Below are positions 1 to 7,557 of a DNA stretch of 30,911 bases, piece by piece (position 1 is the first letter of the stretch; each line of letters opens with the position of its first letter). The stretch is from VRUB01 sp046758085 (lineage in GTDB: Bacteria; Pseudomonadota; Gammaproteobacteria; Acidiferrobacterales; SPGG2). Position numbers and translations under genes: made by a program. The notes under the pieces are model-generated. The model had not been told where the DNA came from. It did no database searches and saw only the letters and a list, made by a program, of their open reading frames with translations. The stretch is from positions 1 through 30,911 of the forward strand of contig JBHHZP010000030.1 in assembly GCA_046758085.1 (NCBI GenBank), read 5' to 3'.

Positions 1-120
1 GGACGGCGAGCCCCGGTCCTGCAAGCGCAGCACGATTGCGTAGCGCCGCAGGTATTCACGGCGTATCTCGGAAAAAAGGTGCGGTCCCTGCATCGGCTGG
101 TTGTGGGACAGCGGTGGGCG
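1..120 (-). repeat. Dispersed repeat, copy A (cut by window edge)
   Basis: Bases 1-55 are identical to the reverse complement of 20401-20455, and the match continues with a few mismatches to about base 78 (20378-20455 on the other copy). Bases 89-120 also match the outer part of copy B near 20272-20300, again inverted, while 64-120 resembles 20551-20614 directly, because copy B is itself palindromic. No plausible gene lies here. The repeat lies just downstream of the narL-like gene and runs off the left edge, so its true length is unknown. Confidence 0.75.
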
Positions 121-152
121 CGGCCGGATTTTTGCTGAATAACAAAAACACA

Positions 153-803
153 TCAAGACTTCTGGCACACCCCCTGCTCCACCGCCATGACTGCGGCCTC
201 TACTCGCGAGTGCACTCCCAGCTTGCGTAAGATTGCTTTCACGTGCAGTTTCACCGTTCCATCCGATATTCCCAGCTTGCGCGCGATCACCTTGTTGCTC
301 CGTCCTTCTGATAGATGGCAAAGGATTTCGTGCTCACGCGGGGTGAGTTCATCAAAGGGCGCGGCGAGCTCCTCCGTCGGGGGCGAGTCCCCTTGTTGCA
401 CGACCCTGGCCAGCACTTCGGTAAGGTCCGGTGCGACCACTGTTTGTCCCGCCACGATATCCCGCAGCGCGCTTACGAGCTGGTCGGGCTCCATGTCTTT
501 CAGCAGGTACCCCTGTGCGCCTGTACGCAACGACTCGACCAGGTCCTGTTCGTCGCTGCTGGTCGTGAGCATAACGACAGGCATGGTCAAGCCGCTTTCT
601 CGCAGCTTCGATAGTACCTCGAGCCCGTCCATGTTGGGCATACGCATATCCAGCAGAATGACATCCGGACCCAGATCCTTCGCCAGCCGTAACCCTTCGT
701 TCCCCTCGCCTACCGCGGCCACTACATCGATGTTACGCTGTTCGAGCAAGCCCTGGAGGCCAACACGAAATAACGCATGATCATCAATCAGCAGCACGCG
801 CAT
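153..803 (-). CDS. narL: NarL/FixJ-family response regulator
   Basis: This is a two-domain response regulator of 216 residues. The receiver domain (about 1-120) has the acidic pair D7-D8, the phosphoacceptor D52 (in ILLDMRMP), T80 and K102. The C-terminal LuxR/GerE helix-turn-helix (about 152-214) starts LTPREHEIL and contains TVKLHVKAILRKLG, very like E. coli NarL. The ATG at 803 lies two bases after the stop of the kinase gene; a GTG six codons upstream (821) is possible but less likely. It is co-transcribed with the kinase and presumably phosphorylated by it. Its place downstream of dsrR suggests control of sulfur or respiratory genes, which is inference. The symbol marks family resemblance, not proof of a nitrate response. 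Confidence 0.9.
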   Translation of the reverse strand: MRVLLIDDHALFRVGLQGLLEQRNIDVVAAVGEGNEGLRLAKDLGPDVILLDMRMPNMDGLEVLSKLRESGLTMPVVMLTTSSDEQDLVESLRTGAQGYLLKDMEPDQLVSALRDIVAGQTVVAPDLTEVLARVVQQGDSPPTEELAAPFDELTPREHEILCHLSEGRSNKVIARKLGISDGTVKLHVKAILRKLGVHSRVEAAVMAVEQGVCQKS

Positions 804-805
804 CG

Positions 806-2458
806 CTACTCTGCCATCCACCGCATCTCCCTGGACTCAAAATCTGCGCGCTTAGGGTCGCGAAACACCAGCAACACCCGGGTACCTTCTCCAACGTCAC
901 TCTCGATTCGTAATTCCCCGCCGATTCGTTTGGCACGCTCATGCATGATAGACAGACCAATATGTTCGCCCGCATGCCCCTGCACAGCGGGTCTGTCAAA
1001 GCCCACGCCGTCGTCTTCCACAAGCACCCGGTACTCTCCGTCACCATCATTTCGCAGCATCACGCGCACGTTTTCGGCCTTACTGTGCTTGCGGATATTG
1101 CTCAGCGACTCCTGGACAATGCGCATCACCTGAAGCTCTTTCTCGGCAGGCAAGTGTGCCTCACCCCACTCATTCTGCAGGAATGCATTCGTACCGGTGT
1201 TCCTGCGAAACCGGGCCACACATTCTTCTACAGACGGGACCAGTCCAAATTTCGCGACGGGCGCACGAAAATGTGCGATGAGATGACGCAGCTCCGTATG
1301 TGCTTCATCGAGACTGCTTTCGACCCGCTCCAACTCGCGCCATAACGCCGATTCATCGCCCTGATGCACGATCTGGTCCAATACTCTCACCTGGAATCGC
1401 ACGCTTGCAAGCGTCTGCGCCAGAGAATCGTGCAGCTCGTACGCCAGCTTAGTTCGTTCCTCCATGATAGACAGACGATTCGCTTCTTCGTCAAGACGCG
1501 CCTTTTCGATGGCGGCACCCAGGTGGCTGCCAATGCTAGTCAACAATTCCTTGATGTCCTCTCTTGCTACCATTCCACGCTCGTCTACAAAGAGGTTATA
1601 GACCCCCATTATGCGGCCGCGATGATGCAGTGGTACCGCGATCATCTGTATATTGTCGTTGCCGAAGAACTGGTGCCCGACGGTCTCATTGCACTCGCGA
1701 ACGTCTTGATACTGAATCTTCCCATCCTCGATCGTGCTCCCACACATGCAGCGGTCCAGCGGAAGCACACGCTCGCGCTCGACGACTTGTCTGTCGAGCC
1801 CAATACTGGCGACCAGACGCATTTGGCCGTCACCCGTTAGTAACCGCACACTCGCGGCACGGGCATGTGCTACACCTTTGAGGGAATATAGAAAGCGCTT
1901 GAGAAGCTCATCGAGGTCACGCGAGGCATTGATGGCCATGGCCACATCATAGAGGACCTCCAGGGTACGGGTTTTCTGAGCCAGCCGTTCTGTCTGTTGA
2001 TGTACCTTCGCTTCGACCGTCTTGGAGCAGATCTGCAGAGCCTCTCCGAGACTGTTGATGTCTTCAGTCAGTTCCGCTAATTCTCCCTGAACGGGCTCCG
2101 TGATACGCGCTGCCAGGTTGCCAGCCTCAATCTCGCGCGCCCAGTCACGCACGTATGCCAGGGGCTGCAGAAATCGCCGCCGCATAAACAGCACGAAACC
2201 GCCAATGAACAGCGCACCTGCTACCGCGAGCCCGATCTGCCCCCCCCAAAGCACCGGCGCTTGCTCCGGCACTCGCACCATAAACCAACCCACGAGCGCC
2301 AACAGGCCGAGAATAAGCCCCAAGCCGATGAGCGGGATAAGCAACAGAGCTGCGCCGGACTTGCGCGCAGTGCTTGGCGTTCCCCGATCCGACCGATGCT
2401 CGGGCGCCGCAGATTGTACGGACAATCCCGCGCTGCTGATGTTTTTCATCGCGGTCAT
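806..2458 (-). CDS. NarX-like membrane sensor histidine kinase with GAF domain
   Basis: This is a HisKA_3-type (NarX/NarQ/UhpB class) kinase of about 550 residues. From the chosen start it has a TM helix at about 36-60, a loop of only about 13 residues, TM2 at about 74-92, HAMP at 93-145, a GAF domain at about 177-317 with a C-x-C (237, 239) and a further C256, the dimerisation box with phospho-His 343 in YELHDSLAQTL, and an ATPase domain with N454 and DDGVGFD at 482-488. The large periplasmic nitrate-binding domain of NarX is absent, so sensing is probably cytoplasmic or membrane-based. An ATG at 2527 would add 23 Arg/Pro-rich residues, but it overlaps a TATAAT box, so 2458 is preferred. It is followed at once by the response regulator gene. 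Confidence 0.85.
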   Translation of the reverse strand: MTAMKNISSAGLSVQSAAPEHRSDRGTPSTARKSGAALLLIPLIGLGLILGLLALVGWFMVRVPEQAPVLWGGQIGLAVAGALFIGGFVLFMRRRFLQPLAYVRDWAREIEAGNLAARITEPVQGELAELTEDINSLGEALQICSKTVEAKVHQQTERLAQKTRTLEVLYDVAMAINASRDLDELLKRFLYSLKGVAHARAASVRLLTGDGQMRLVASIGLDRQVVERERVLPLDRCMCGSTIEDGKIQYQDVRECNETVGHQFFGNDNIQMIAVPLHHRGRIMGVYNLFVDERGMVAREDIKELLTSIGSHLGAAIEKARLDEEANRLSIMEERTKLAYELHDSLAQTLASVRFQVRVLDQIVHQGDESALWRELERVESSLDEAHTELRHLIAHFRAPVAKFGLVPSVEECVARFRRNTGTNAFLQNEWGEAHLPAEKELQVMRIVQESLSNIRKHSKAENVRVMLRNDGDGEYRVLVEDDGVGFDRPAVQGHAGEHIGLSIMHERAKRIGGELRIESDVGEGTRVLLVFRDPKRADFESREMRWMAE

Positions 2459-2524
2459 CGTTTCATTCGGGCCCACTGCCGTCGGTGGCCGACGTGCGCG
2501 CTGTGGCCATCTCGGCCACAGGTC

Positions 2525-2530
2525 CATTAT
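2525..2530 (-). promoter_or_regulatory. Possible -10 box before the kinase gene
   Basis: A perfect TATAAT on the minus strand lies 67 bases before the preferred kinase start. No good -35 hexamer lies 16-18 bases further upstream, so this is only a candidate. It would allow the two-component genes to be expressed apart from the dsr operon across the 200-base gap after dsrR. Confidence 0.25.
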
Positions 2531-2728
2531 ACAGATTCTGCTCCCGCCATCCTCGCAGGCGGCGGCATTTCAGGGCTTCTACGCCCATTTTAGGCATGCG
2601 GCATCCATGACTGCCAGCACGCGGCCCCCAGGCAAACGAGCTGCCGGCGCGGCCATCACGGGAACGGAAATTACTGCCTTGGTAGCCGGGGTTCTGGCTA
2701 CACCGGCACGCAGCAAGGGTCTGTGCGG

Positions 2729-3049
2729 TTACTCGGGCCCCCTCCTCGGGGGCACATAGTGAGGGTCGTTTGGGTTCATGAATATGAATTCGAAGGTATC
2801 CGGCCCCAGCTCGACGTAATCCAGAACGGTGTCCTTGAGCAGTGCCGTGCTGGTCTGCGCGACCACAATGTCGACACCATGCGCCGCTAGACGGGTGTCG
2901 CGCTCACCGATATCATCGAATCCCATCGCATAGTCGATGGATCCGTCCGACTTGCGCTTTGCCGCGATGCGCAACGCCATCCGCTCCATGCCGCCTTGCT
3001 TGGCAGCGATAAGAATCTGTTGGGCCGCTTTTTCAGTAACGGTAATCAA
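2729..3049 (-). CDS. dsrR: DsrR, IscA-like protein without cysteines
   Basis: This 106-residue protein has the A-type carrier (IscA/HesB) fold pattern, but I find no cysteine in it, so it cannot hold an Fe-S cluster the way IscA does. That is the hallmark of DsrR, which in Allochromatium vinosum influences dsr gene expression rather than cluster assembly. The start is TTG at 3049 (reading M-I-T-V-T-E), with GGGAG about 8 bases upstream and 21 bases after the dsrN stop. Its place as the last dsr gene, after dsrN, matches the purple sulfur bacterial order. It ends in a proline- and arginine-rich tail. Confidence 0.92.
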   Translation of the reverse strand: MITVTEKAAQQILIAAKQGGMERMALRIAAKRKSDGSIDYAMGFDDIGERDTRLAAHGVDIVVAQTSTALLKDTVLDYVELGPDTFEFIFMNPNDPHYVPPRRGPE

Positions 3050-3070
3050 CTGCGCAACTCCCGGCTTCCA

Positions 3071-4486
3071 TTACTTCACGCTGACCGCCTGCAACGGACG
3101 CGCCCGTGCCTGCTTGCTGGCTCGAACATAACTCACGAAACGCGCCGCCCAATGGTTACTTCGGACATCGCGCAGATGCGCGTAGCTGGCCAACAGATTG
3201 TTATAAACAATCCCGTCGTGTTGCCCGTCCACACCGGTGCCACGCAGGACCCGGTAGGCGAACTCGATGCCGGCACCGAGATTGATCAGGCTCGAGTGAT
3301 GAAACTCGTGGGCGCAGAACACACCCGCCTGGCCGTCCTGGTCACGCAGTGGCCACGGACCGCGGCCGGTTTCCTGCAGCCTCACATAGCCGCGCCCCAT
3401 GGGTTTGTCATGCATGACTACATCCGCCGGGATGGCGCCGACCATGTCACATTTCCGGCCTTTCCACTTGAGCGTGCGGGCAAGGTACATAAGGCCGCCA
3501 CACTCGGCATAAGCGGGCATGCCGGCATTTACGGCACCGGCAATGTCATTTCGCAAGGCGATGTTTTGCTCCAACGCTTGCATGTACACTTCGGGAAAAC
3601 CGCCACCAATGAATAATCCATCGACCTTGGGCAATACGCGCTGGCGCAGCGTATCGAACGGCACAAGCTCGGCTCCCGCTTTGTGTAGCGCTTCCAGGTC
3701 ACCCGGATAATAGAATCCGAAGGCCGCATCGCGAGCAATGGCGATGCGCACGTCGGTGCGAGCATCCGGCCTGTATGCAGCTTGTGCCGGCGTGTCAATC
3801 GGCGGCGCGCTGGCAGCCACTGCCAACACCCGCTCTATGTCTACCTGCCGGGAGATGACACCAGCAATCCGTTTTATTTGTGGCCGGGTCCGCTGTGCCT
3901 CGTTGCTCGGTACGAGGCCAAGATGGCGTTCAACGATCTCGAGCGCGGGCTCGTGGTGCACGGCACCGAGGACGGGTACGTCGGTGTAATGCTCGATCAC
4001 CGCCCGCAGCTTGGCTTCGTGGCGGCTCCCGCCGAGCTGGCTCAGTATTACCCCGGCGATACGAATATTGCGATCGAAAGCCTGGTAGCCCAGGATCAGC
4101 GGTGCAATGCCACGCGTCATACCGCGCGCGTCGATCACCAGCACCACCGGGGCGCCGAGCAGGGTCGCCAGCGCCGCATTGCTGTTACTGCCGTCGAGGT
4201 CCAGCCCGTCATACAACCCCTTGTTGCCCTCGATCAAAGCGATGTCGGCGCCGTGCATGCGGCGGGCAAAGGCTTGCCGAATCTCCTGATGGTCCATCGT
4301 GTAGAAATCGAGATTATGACACTCGTGGCCGGCCGCTTCGCCGAGCCACATAGGGTCGATGTAGTCGGGGCCCTTCTTGAACGGTTGCACGACGTAGCCG
4401 CGCTCCGTAAGCGCGGCGCACAGCCCCAACGTTACAGTCGTCTTGCCGGAAGATTTGCGGGCCGCTGAGATCAGGAGGTGAGACAT
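3071..4486 (-). CDS. dsrN: DsrN, siroheme amidase (CobB/CbiA-type glutamine amidotransferase)
   Basis: This 471-residue protein resembles cobyrinic acid a,c-diamide synthase. It has an N-terminal P-loop ATPase domain (SSGKTT at about 11-16) and a C-terminal class I glutamine amidotransferase domain with nucleophile C329 in AECGGL and a histidine motif HEFHHS near 393-398. In sulfur oxidisers DsrN is known to amidate siroheme to the siro-amide used by DsrAB. The start is ATG at 4486, where SHLLISAARKSSGKTT begins as in the family; a start at 4573 would overlap the dsrP end by 74 bases and add a Pro/Arg-rich leader without homology. It lies 13 bases after the dsrP stop in the operon. Confidence 0.94.
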   Translation of the reverse strand: MSHLLISAARKSSGKTTVTLGLCAALTERGYVVQPFKKGPDYIDPMWLGEAAGHECHNLDFYTMDHQEIRQAFARRMHGADIALIEGNKGLYDGLDLDGSNSNAALATLLGAPVVLVIDARGMTRGIAPLILGYQAFDRNIRIAGVILSQLGGSRHEAKLRAVIEHYTDVPVLGAVHHEPALEIVERHLGLVPSNEAQRTRPQIKRIAGVISRQVDIERVLAVAASAPPIDTPAQAAYRPDARTDVRIAIARDAAFGFYYPGDLEALHKAGAELVPFDTLRQRVLPKVDGLFIGGGFPEVYMQALEQNIALRNDIAGAVNAGMPAYAECGGLMYLARTLKWKGRKCDMVGAIPADVVMHDKPMGRGYVRLQETGRGPWPLRDQDGQAGVFCAHEFHHSSLINLGAGIEFAYRVLRGTGVDGQHDGIVYNNLLASYAHLRDVRSNHWAARFVSYVRASKQARARPLQAVSVK

Positions 4487-4499
4487 AGCCGGTTTGATC

Positions 4500-5744
4500 C
4501 TAGGCGCTTGCTGCCTCTGTCTTGCCGGTGCCGGCAGGTGCATTCGCCGCGACTCCCATGTCGGTGTCGGCAAGGCTTACCGGCAAGAACGGCAAGACCT
4601 TTATGGCGAGCATGGTGATCATCAATGCCATTGCGCTGCCGCCGATACCAAGCAGCAGCTCGGGTACGCTTGGCGTGTACTGCCCGACCACACCGTCAAA
4701 GAAATCGCTGCGGACCTGCATCCCGGGAAACATCTCCAGCGGATAGGCCTGACCGCCGATAATAATGACGTACATTTGACCGAGTCCACCGATTATCACG
4801 AGCGCGGCGCCCAGCGCAATCCAAACGTTGGATTTGCTGAATGCGGGTACGTAGAACAGCGCGAGCGGTATCAGCCCGCCGAGCAGCACCTGCACCCCCC
4901 AGAATATCCACGGATAAACGCCGCCATCAACGAGTAAAAACCGTTCGACGCCGTGGTGCTCGGTGGCGTAGAGGTTAGTCAGATTAAAAACGAGCACAAA
5001 GTAGAGCACGGCAGCGACAAAAATGCCTTGCAAGTTTTTTAGTCGCTGCAATATAGCGTTGCCAAGTGGCCGTCCGGTTCCGTGATAAGTAGCCATCAAT
5101 ACGAGAATGAAGATCGCGGTCCCGAACGAAAACGACATGATCACGAACATCGGCGCCATGATCGCGGCATCGTAGGCCTGCCGGGCCACGAGAAAACCGA
5201 AGATGGATCCTGTGCCTGTGGTCAGGATCAGCCGCCAGAGGAAAGCACCATAACCCGCCGGCGTGGTGTAGCGGTTCATCCGGCGCTCGAACATCATCCA
5301 CAGGTACATCGCGACTACCGCCAGAAAACCGACATACAGGAAAATATTCCAGGCGAATATGGACTTGAAATTGTAATAGGTCATGGCCACGATTATTCGA
5401 TCCGGGCGCCCCAGATCGAGCACCAGGATGGCCAATCCGCCAGCGAGCAATGCCATCGCCAGTAACCCCGACAGGCGCGCCAACGGCTTATATAACGATC
5501 GGCCGAACACCGAAGCTACCGAGGCGACGTTGAGCGCGCCGGAAGCCGCCACGATCAAGAACACGGCAAAAACATGAGGCGTGCCCCACACGATCTGATT
5601 GTTCATGCCGGTAATAACGTGGCCTATTGTCTCCATGAAGTAGCTGGCAACAAGGCCCGCCAATACCAGCAGACCCAGTACGCCAAGCAAACCATAAAAG
5701 CTTACGCTGCGCCCTTCAATGGTCCGGTAATGAACTGTCATCAT
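4500..5744 (-). CDS. dsrP: DsrP, NrfD-like membrane subunit of DsrMKJOP
   Basis: This is an integral membrane protein of about 414 residues with roughly ten hydrophobic helices, of the NrfD/PsrC family. It is the second membrane anchor of the DsrMKJOP complex and partners the iron-sulfur protein DsrO in quinone exchange. Two adjacent ATG codons (5744, 5741) begin MMTVHYRTIEGRSV, matching family starts. The open frame continues upstream to 5861, but those 39 codons are read through a palindromic repeat and are not family sequence. No clear Shine-Dalgarno precedes the ATG pair. Unlike the other dsr genes it is separated from its upstream neighbour by 522 bases of repeats, so its translation and perhaps transcription may be less tightly coupled. 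Confidence 0.93.
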   Translation of the reverse strand: MMTVHYRTIEGRSVSFYGLLGVLGLLVLAGLVASYFMETIGHVITGMNNQIVWGTPHVFAVFLIVAASGALNVASVASVFGRSLYKPLARLSGLLAMALLAGGLAILVLDLGRPDRIIVAMTYYNFKSIFAWNIFLYVGFLAVVAMYLWMMFERRMNRYTTPAGYGAFLWRLILTTGTGSIFGFLVARQAYDAAIMAPMFVIMSFSFGTAIFILVLMATYHGTGRPLGNAILQRLKNLQGIFVAAVLYFVLVFNLTNLYATEHHGVERFLLVDGGVYPWIFWGVQVLLGGLIPLALFYVPAFSKSNVWIALGAALVIIGGLGQMYVIIIGGQAYPLEMFPGMQVRSDFFDGVVGQYTPSVPELLLGIGGSAMALMITMLAIKVLPFLPVSLADTDMGVAANAPAGTGKTEAASA

Positions 5745-5891
5745 AATTTCGTGAACCGTGATTCGTGATCCGTTAACCGTTAGTCGCTCAAAGTGGCTAG
5801 TGGCGAGTTTCGAGTAGCTAGAAGTAAATGCATGTCGCGCTGTTACGGCCTTGCCTCCCAACTAGCTATTTGCTACTAGCTACTCACTTTT
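5745..5891 (-). repeat. Palindromic intergenic repeat upstream of dsrP
   Basis: An imperfect inverted repeat: the left arm near 5792-5822 (AGTGGCTAGTGGCGAG and on) pairs with the right arm near 5860-5891, read on the other strand as AAAAGTGAGTAGCTAG. It is preceded by short iterations of GTGATCCGTTAACCGT type. The same kind of sequence occurs at 19419-19508, so this is a dispersed family. It contains no gene, and the transcript could form a long hairpin in the dsrO-dsrP spacer. Confidence 0.7.
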
Positions 5892-6279
5892 ATATCCCCT
5901 CGATGCGCTTGCCAGCGTCATCGCAAGGCAACTTGTGAAGCCCCGCGTAGAACGAGCAGGCCGGGGATATCTACACATTTCCCCTCCCCCACCTGAGCAA
6001 GAGGCAGGTATGCTTCCAAAGCGTCGTTGGTGGCGCGCGGAGCACGATAGCGGAGCGCGCCACCACCCATACCTTCAATGCGCTTGCCAGTGTTATCGCA
6101 AGGCGACTTGTGAAGCCCCGCCTGCGCGCCGGGTAACGCCCCCGCAGGGGGGCGAGGACACGGATGTCCTGCCCGCCCGCCGGGACAGGGATGGCCCGTC
6201 GGGCGGCGCTGGAGCGCAGGCGAACAGGGCGAAACACCGGAGCCGCGCGATGACACTGGCAAGCGTTCATATCCCCTCG
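5892..6279. mobile_element. MITE-like insertion with 11-bp target duplication at the end of dsrO
   Basis: A 366-bp element at 5903-6268 is flanked by an exact direct repeat ATATCCCCTCG at 5892-5902 and 6269-6279. Its ends form inverted repeats: CGCTTGCCAGCGTCATCGC at 5906-5924 matches the reverse complement of 6247-6265 at 18 of 19 bases. A direct repeat of 44 bases occurs inside it (5903-5946 and 6078-6121, three mismatches), and a 10-bp stem lies at 6029-6038/6055-6064. No transposase or credible gene is encoded. Removing the element and one repeat copy gives a dsrO end reading E-G-I-TAA; with it, the gene reads E-G-I-TGA, so the protein is unchanged. I do not recognise the element family. 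Confidence 0.8.
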
Positions 6280-7016
6280 TACCGAACACCCGTATTCAGA
6301 CCCAAATCCGCCCGCACCTCTGTGCTCGGTACCGCACGGGCACGCTTGGCAACCTCGCTGTTGGGATCCTGCAGATCGCCGAAGATCATGGCGCGATTAC
6401 CGGTCGCGGCGCAGGCCTCAACGCAAGCAGGTGTCTCGCCCCGGTCTACGCGATGGACACAAAACGTACAACTCTCGACCGTGCCCTTGCCTCGCGGGGC
6501 ATACGGCCGCTGACCGCTCAGCTCCTCGTGGATGAACGACCGCGCCTTATACGGGCAAGCCATCATGCAATAGCGACAGCCGATACAGATATGCTTGTCG
6601 ACCAGCACGATCCCATCGGCACGCCGGAAGGATGCTCCCGTAGGGCATACGTCCACGCACGGCGGATGCTCGCAATGCTGGCACAGCATGGGTAAGGAGT
6701 AGGTTTTTCCGGTTTGCTCATCGCGCAGGGCAAGCTTGCGAATATAATGTGTATCGATCTCCGGTCGCCCGGTGCTCTCGAGGCCGAACTCCTCGTCGCA
6801 GGCCCGGACACAGGCGTCACAACCCTGCGCGCATTTGCTGCTGTCGATCATCATGCCCCAGCGCACGGCATCGATCACAGGCTCCTCCTCGGACCGGGCG
6901 AATACAAGATCGACGAGCCTTACACCCGGCGCAAGTGCGAGCAACGCGGCAGCCGCGGCAGCTTTACCCACGAACTCCCGACGGCCCGGATCGGGCTGGT
7001 CTGCTTTTTCGATCAC
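6267..7016 (-). CDS. dsrO: DsrO, periplasmic four-cluster ferredoxin-like subunit
   Basis: This 249-residue protein has an N-terminal Tat signal (RREFVGK followed by an Ala-rich hydrophobic stretch) and four cysteine clusters: CAQGCDACVRAC, CQHCEHPPCVDVC, CIGCRYCMMAC and CTFC...CVEAC. These are typical of NrfC/HybA-type proteins carrying four [4Fe-4S] centres. It works with DsrP and DsrJ on the periplasmic side of the DsrMKJOP complex. The GTG at 7016 overlaps the dsrJ stop as GTGA, a translational-coupling arrangement; a TTG at 7037 would add seven residues and is less likely. The last bases, including the TGA stop, are partly supplied by an inserted repeat element. Confidence 0.94.
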   Translation of the reverse strand: MIEKADQPDPGRREFVGKAAAAAALLALAPGVRLVDLVFARSEEEPVIDAVRWGMMIDSSKCAQGCDACVRACDEEFGLESTGRPEIDTHYIRKLALRDEQTGKTYSLPMLCQHCEHPPCVDVCPTGASFRRADGIVLVDKHICIGCRYCMMACPYKARSFIHEELSGQRPYAPRGKGTVESCTFCVHRVDRGETPACVEACAATGNRAMIFGDLQDPNSEVAKRARAVPSTEVRADLGLNTGVRYEGI

Positions 7017-7534
7017 GGTGCTTTGTCGCTCACACAAAAATCAGCTGCGGCTAGGCCCGCAATCTCCCAACCGCCACGCATTCTTGACATCCATGACGCT
7101 TGCACGCCCGCTGTGGATTGGTGCGCGCTCGTCCGGCCCGAGCTGCTCGTTTTGGCAGGGGTCGTCGCGTGACATTGGAAGCAGTCCATACTGACACTCG
7201 TGTAGGTATGACAGCTTTGGCAAAACTGTCCCGGCGCGTTAATAGCGATCGGTTTGCCGGCCGCATCGGTGCTCGCATGGCAATTGACGCACCCAACCAG
7301 GCTGTACTGTTTGCTCCGGACCCCCTCATGCACGACCCTGTCGCGGTGGAAGAACAGAAATTTCATATGGTCCTTGCGCATAAGGGCCGTCGGCTCGACG
7401 CATCCCTGGGTATCGCTTACACGCTCGCGTGCCTGCGGCCAGATCGGTTGTGGCACACGGTTGCCTGCACCGTGCGCCGGTCCAAACGCAGCCACCGCGG
7501 CCAGCACGAGCAATCCGGAGTGTACGATCCTCAC
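7013..7534 (-). CDS. dsrJ: DsrJ, periplasmic triheme cytochrome c
   Basis: This 173-residue protein has a Sec signal peptide (about residues 1-23) and three CxxCH haem sites: CVNCH, CQSCH and CFQCH. DsrJ is the triheme subunit of DsrMKJOP, and in A. vinosum one haem has unusual ligation. The start is GTG at 7534, 23 bases after the dsrL stop, with GGTAGGG upstream. Beyond the last haem site (about residue 125) there is a Ser/Thr-rich tail of nearly 50 residues that I do not recognise; either the tail is variable or its frame deserves checking. The stop overlaps the dsrO start. Confidence 0.92.
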   Translation of the reverse strand: MRIVHSGLLVLAAVAAFGPAHGAGNRVPQPIWPQARERVSDTQGCVEPTALMRKDHMKFLFFHRDRVVHEGVRSKQYSLVGCVNCHASTDAAGKPIAINAPGQFCQSCHTYTSVSMDCFQCHATTPAKTSSSGRTSAHQSTAGVQASWMSRMRGGWEIAGLAAADFCVSDKAP

Positions 7535-7557
7535 CGCCGTGCCCTACCCGACCAGGC

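Noticed and set aside
187..780. Long plus-strand open frame opposite the response regulator gene
   Set aside because: Antisense shadow of a clear NarL-family gene; Ser/Arg-rich text without domain features.
2729..3049. DsrR as an Fe-S cluster carrier (IscA)
   Set aside because: No cysteine in the protein, so cluster binding in the IscA manner is not possible; position fits dsrR.
5745..5861. 39-codon N-terminal extension of DsrP
   Set aside because: It is translated from the palindromic repeat, and family members start at the MMTVHYRT region.
5918..6289. Minus-strand frame of 123 codons across the inserted element
   Set aside because: It spans the element ends and the dsrO 3' end, has no ribosome site, and its Pro/Gly/Arg-rich text looks like GC-rich repeat translation.
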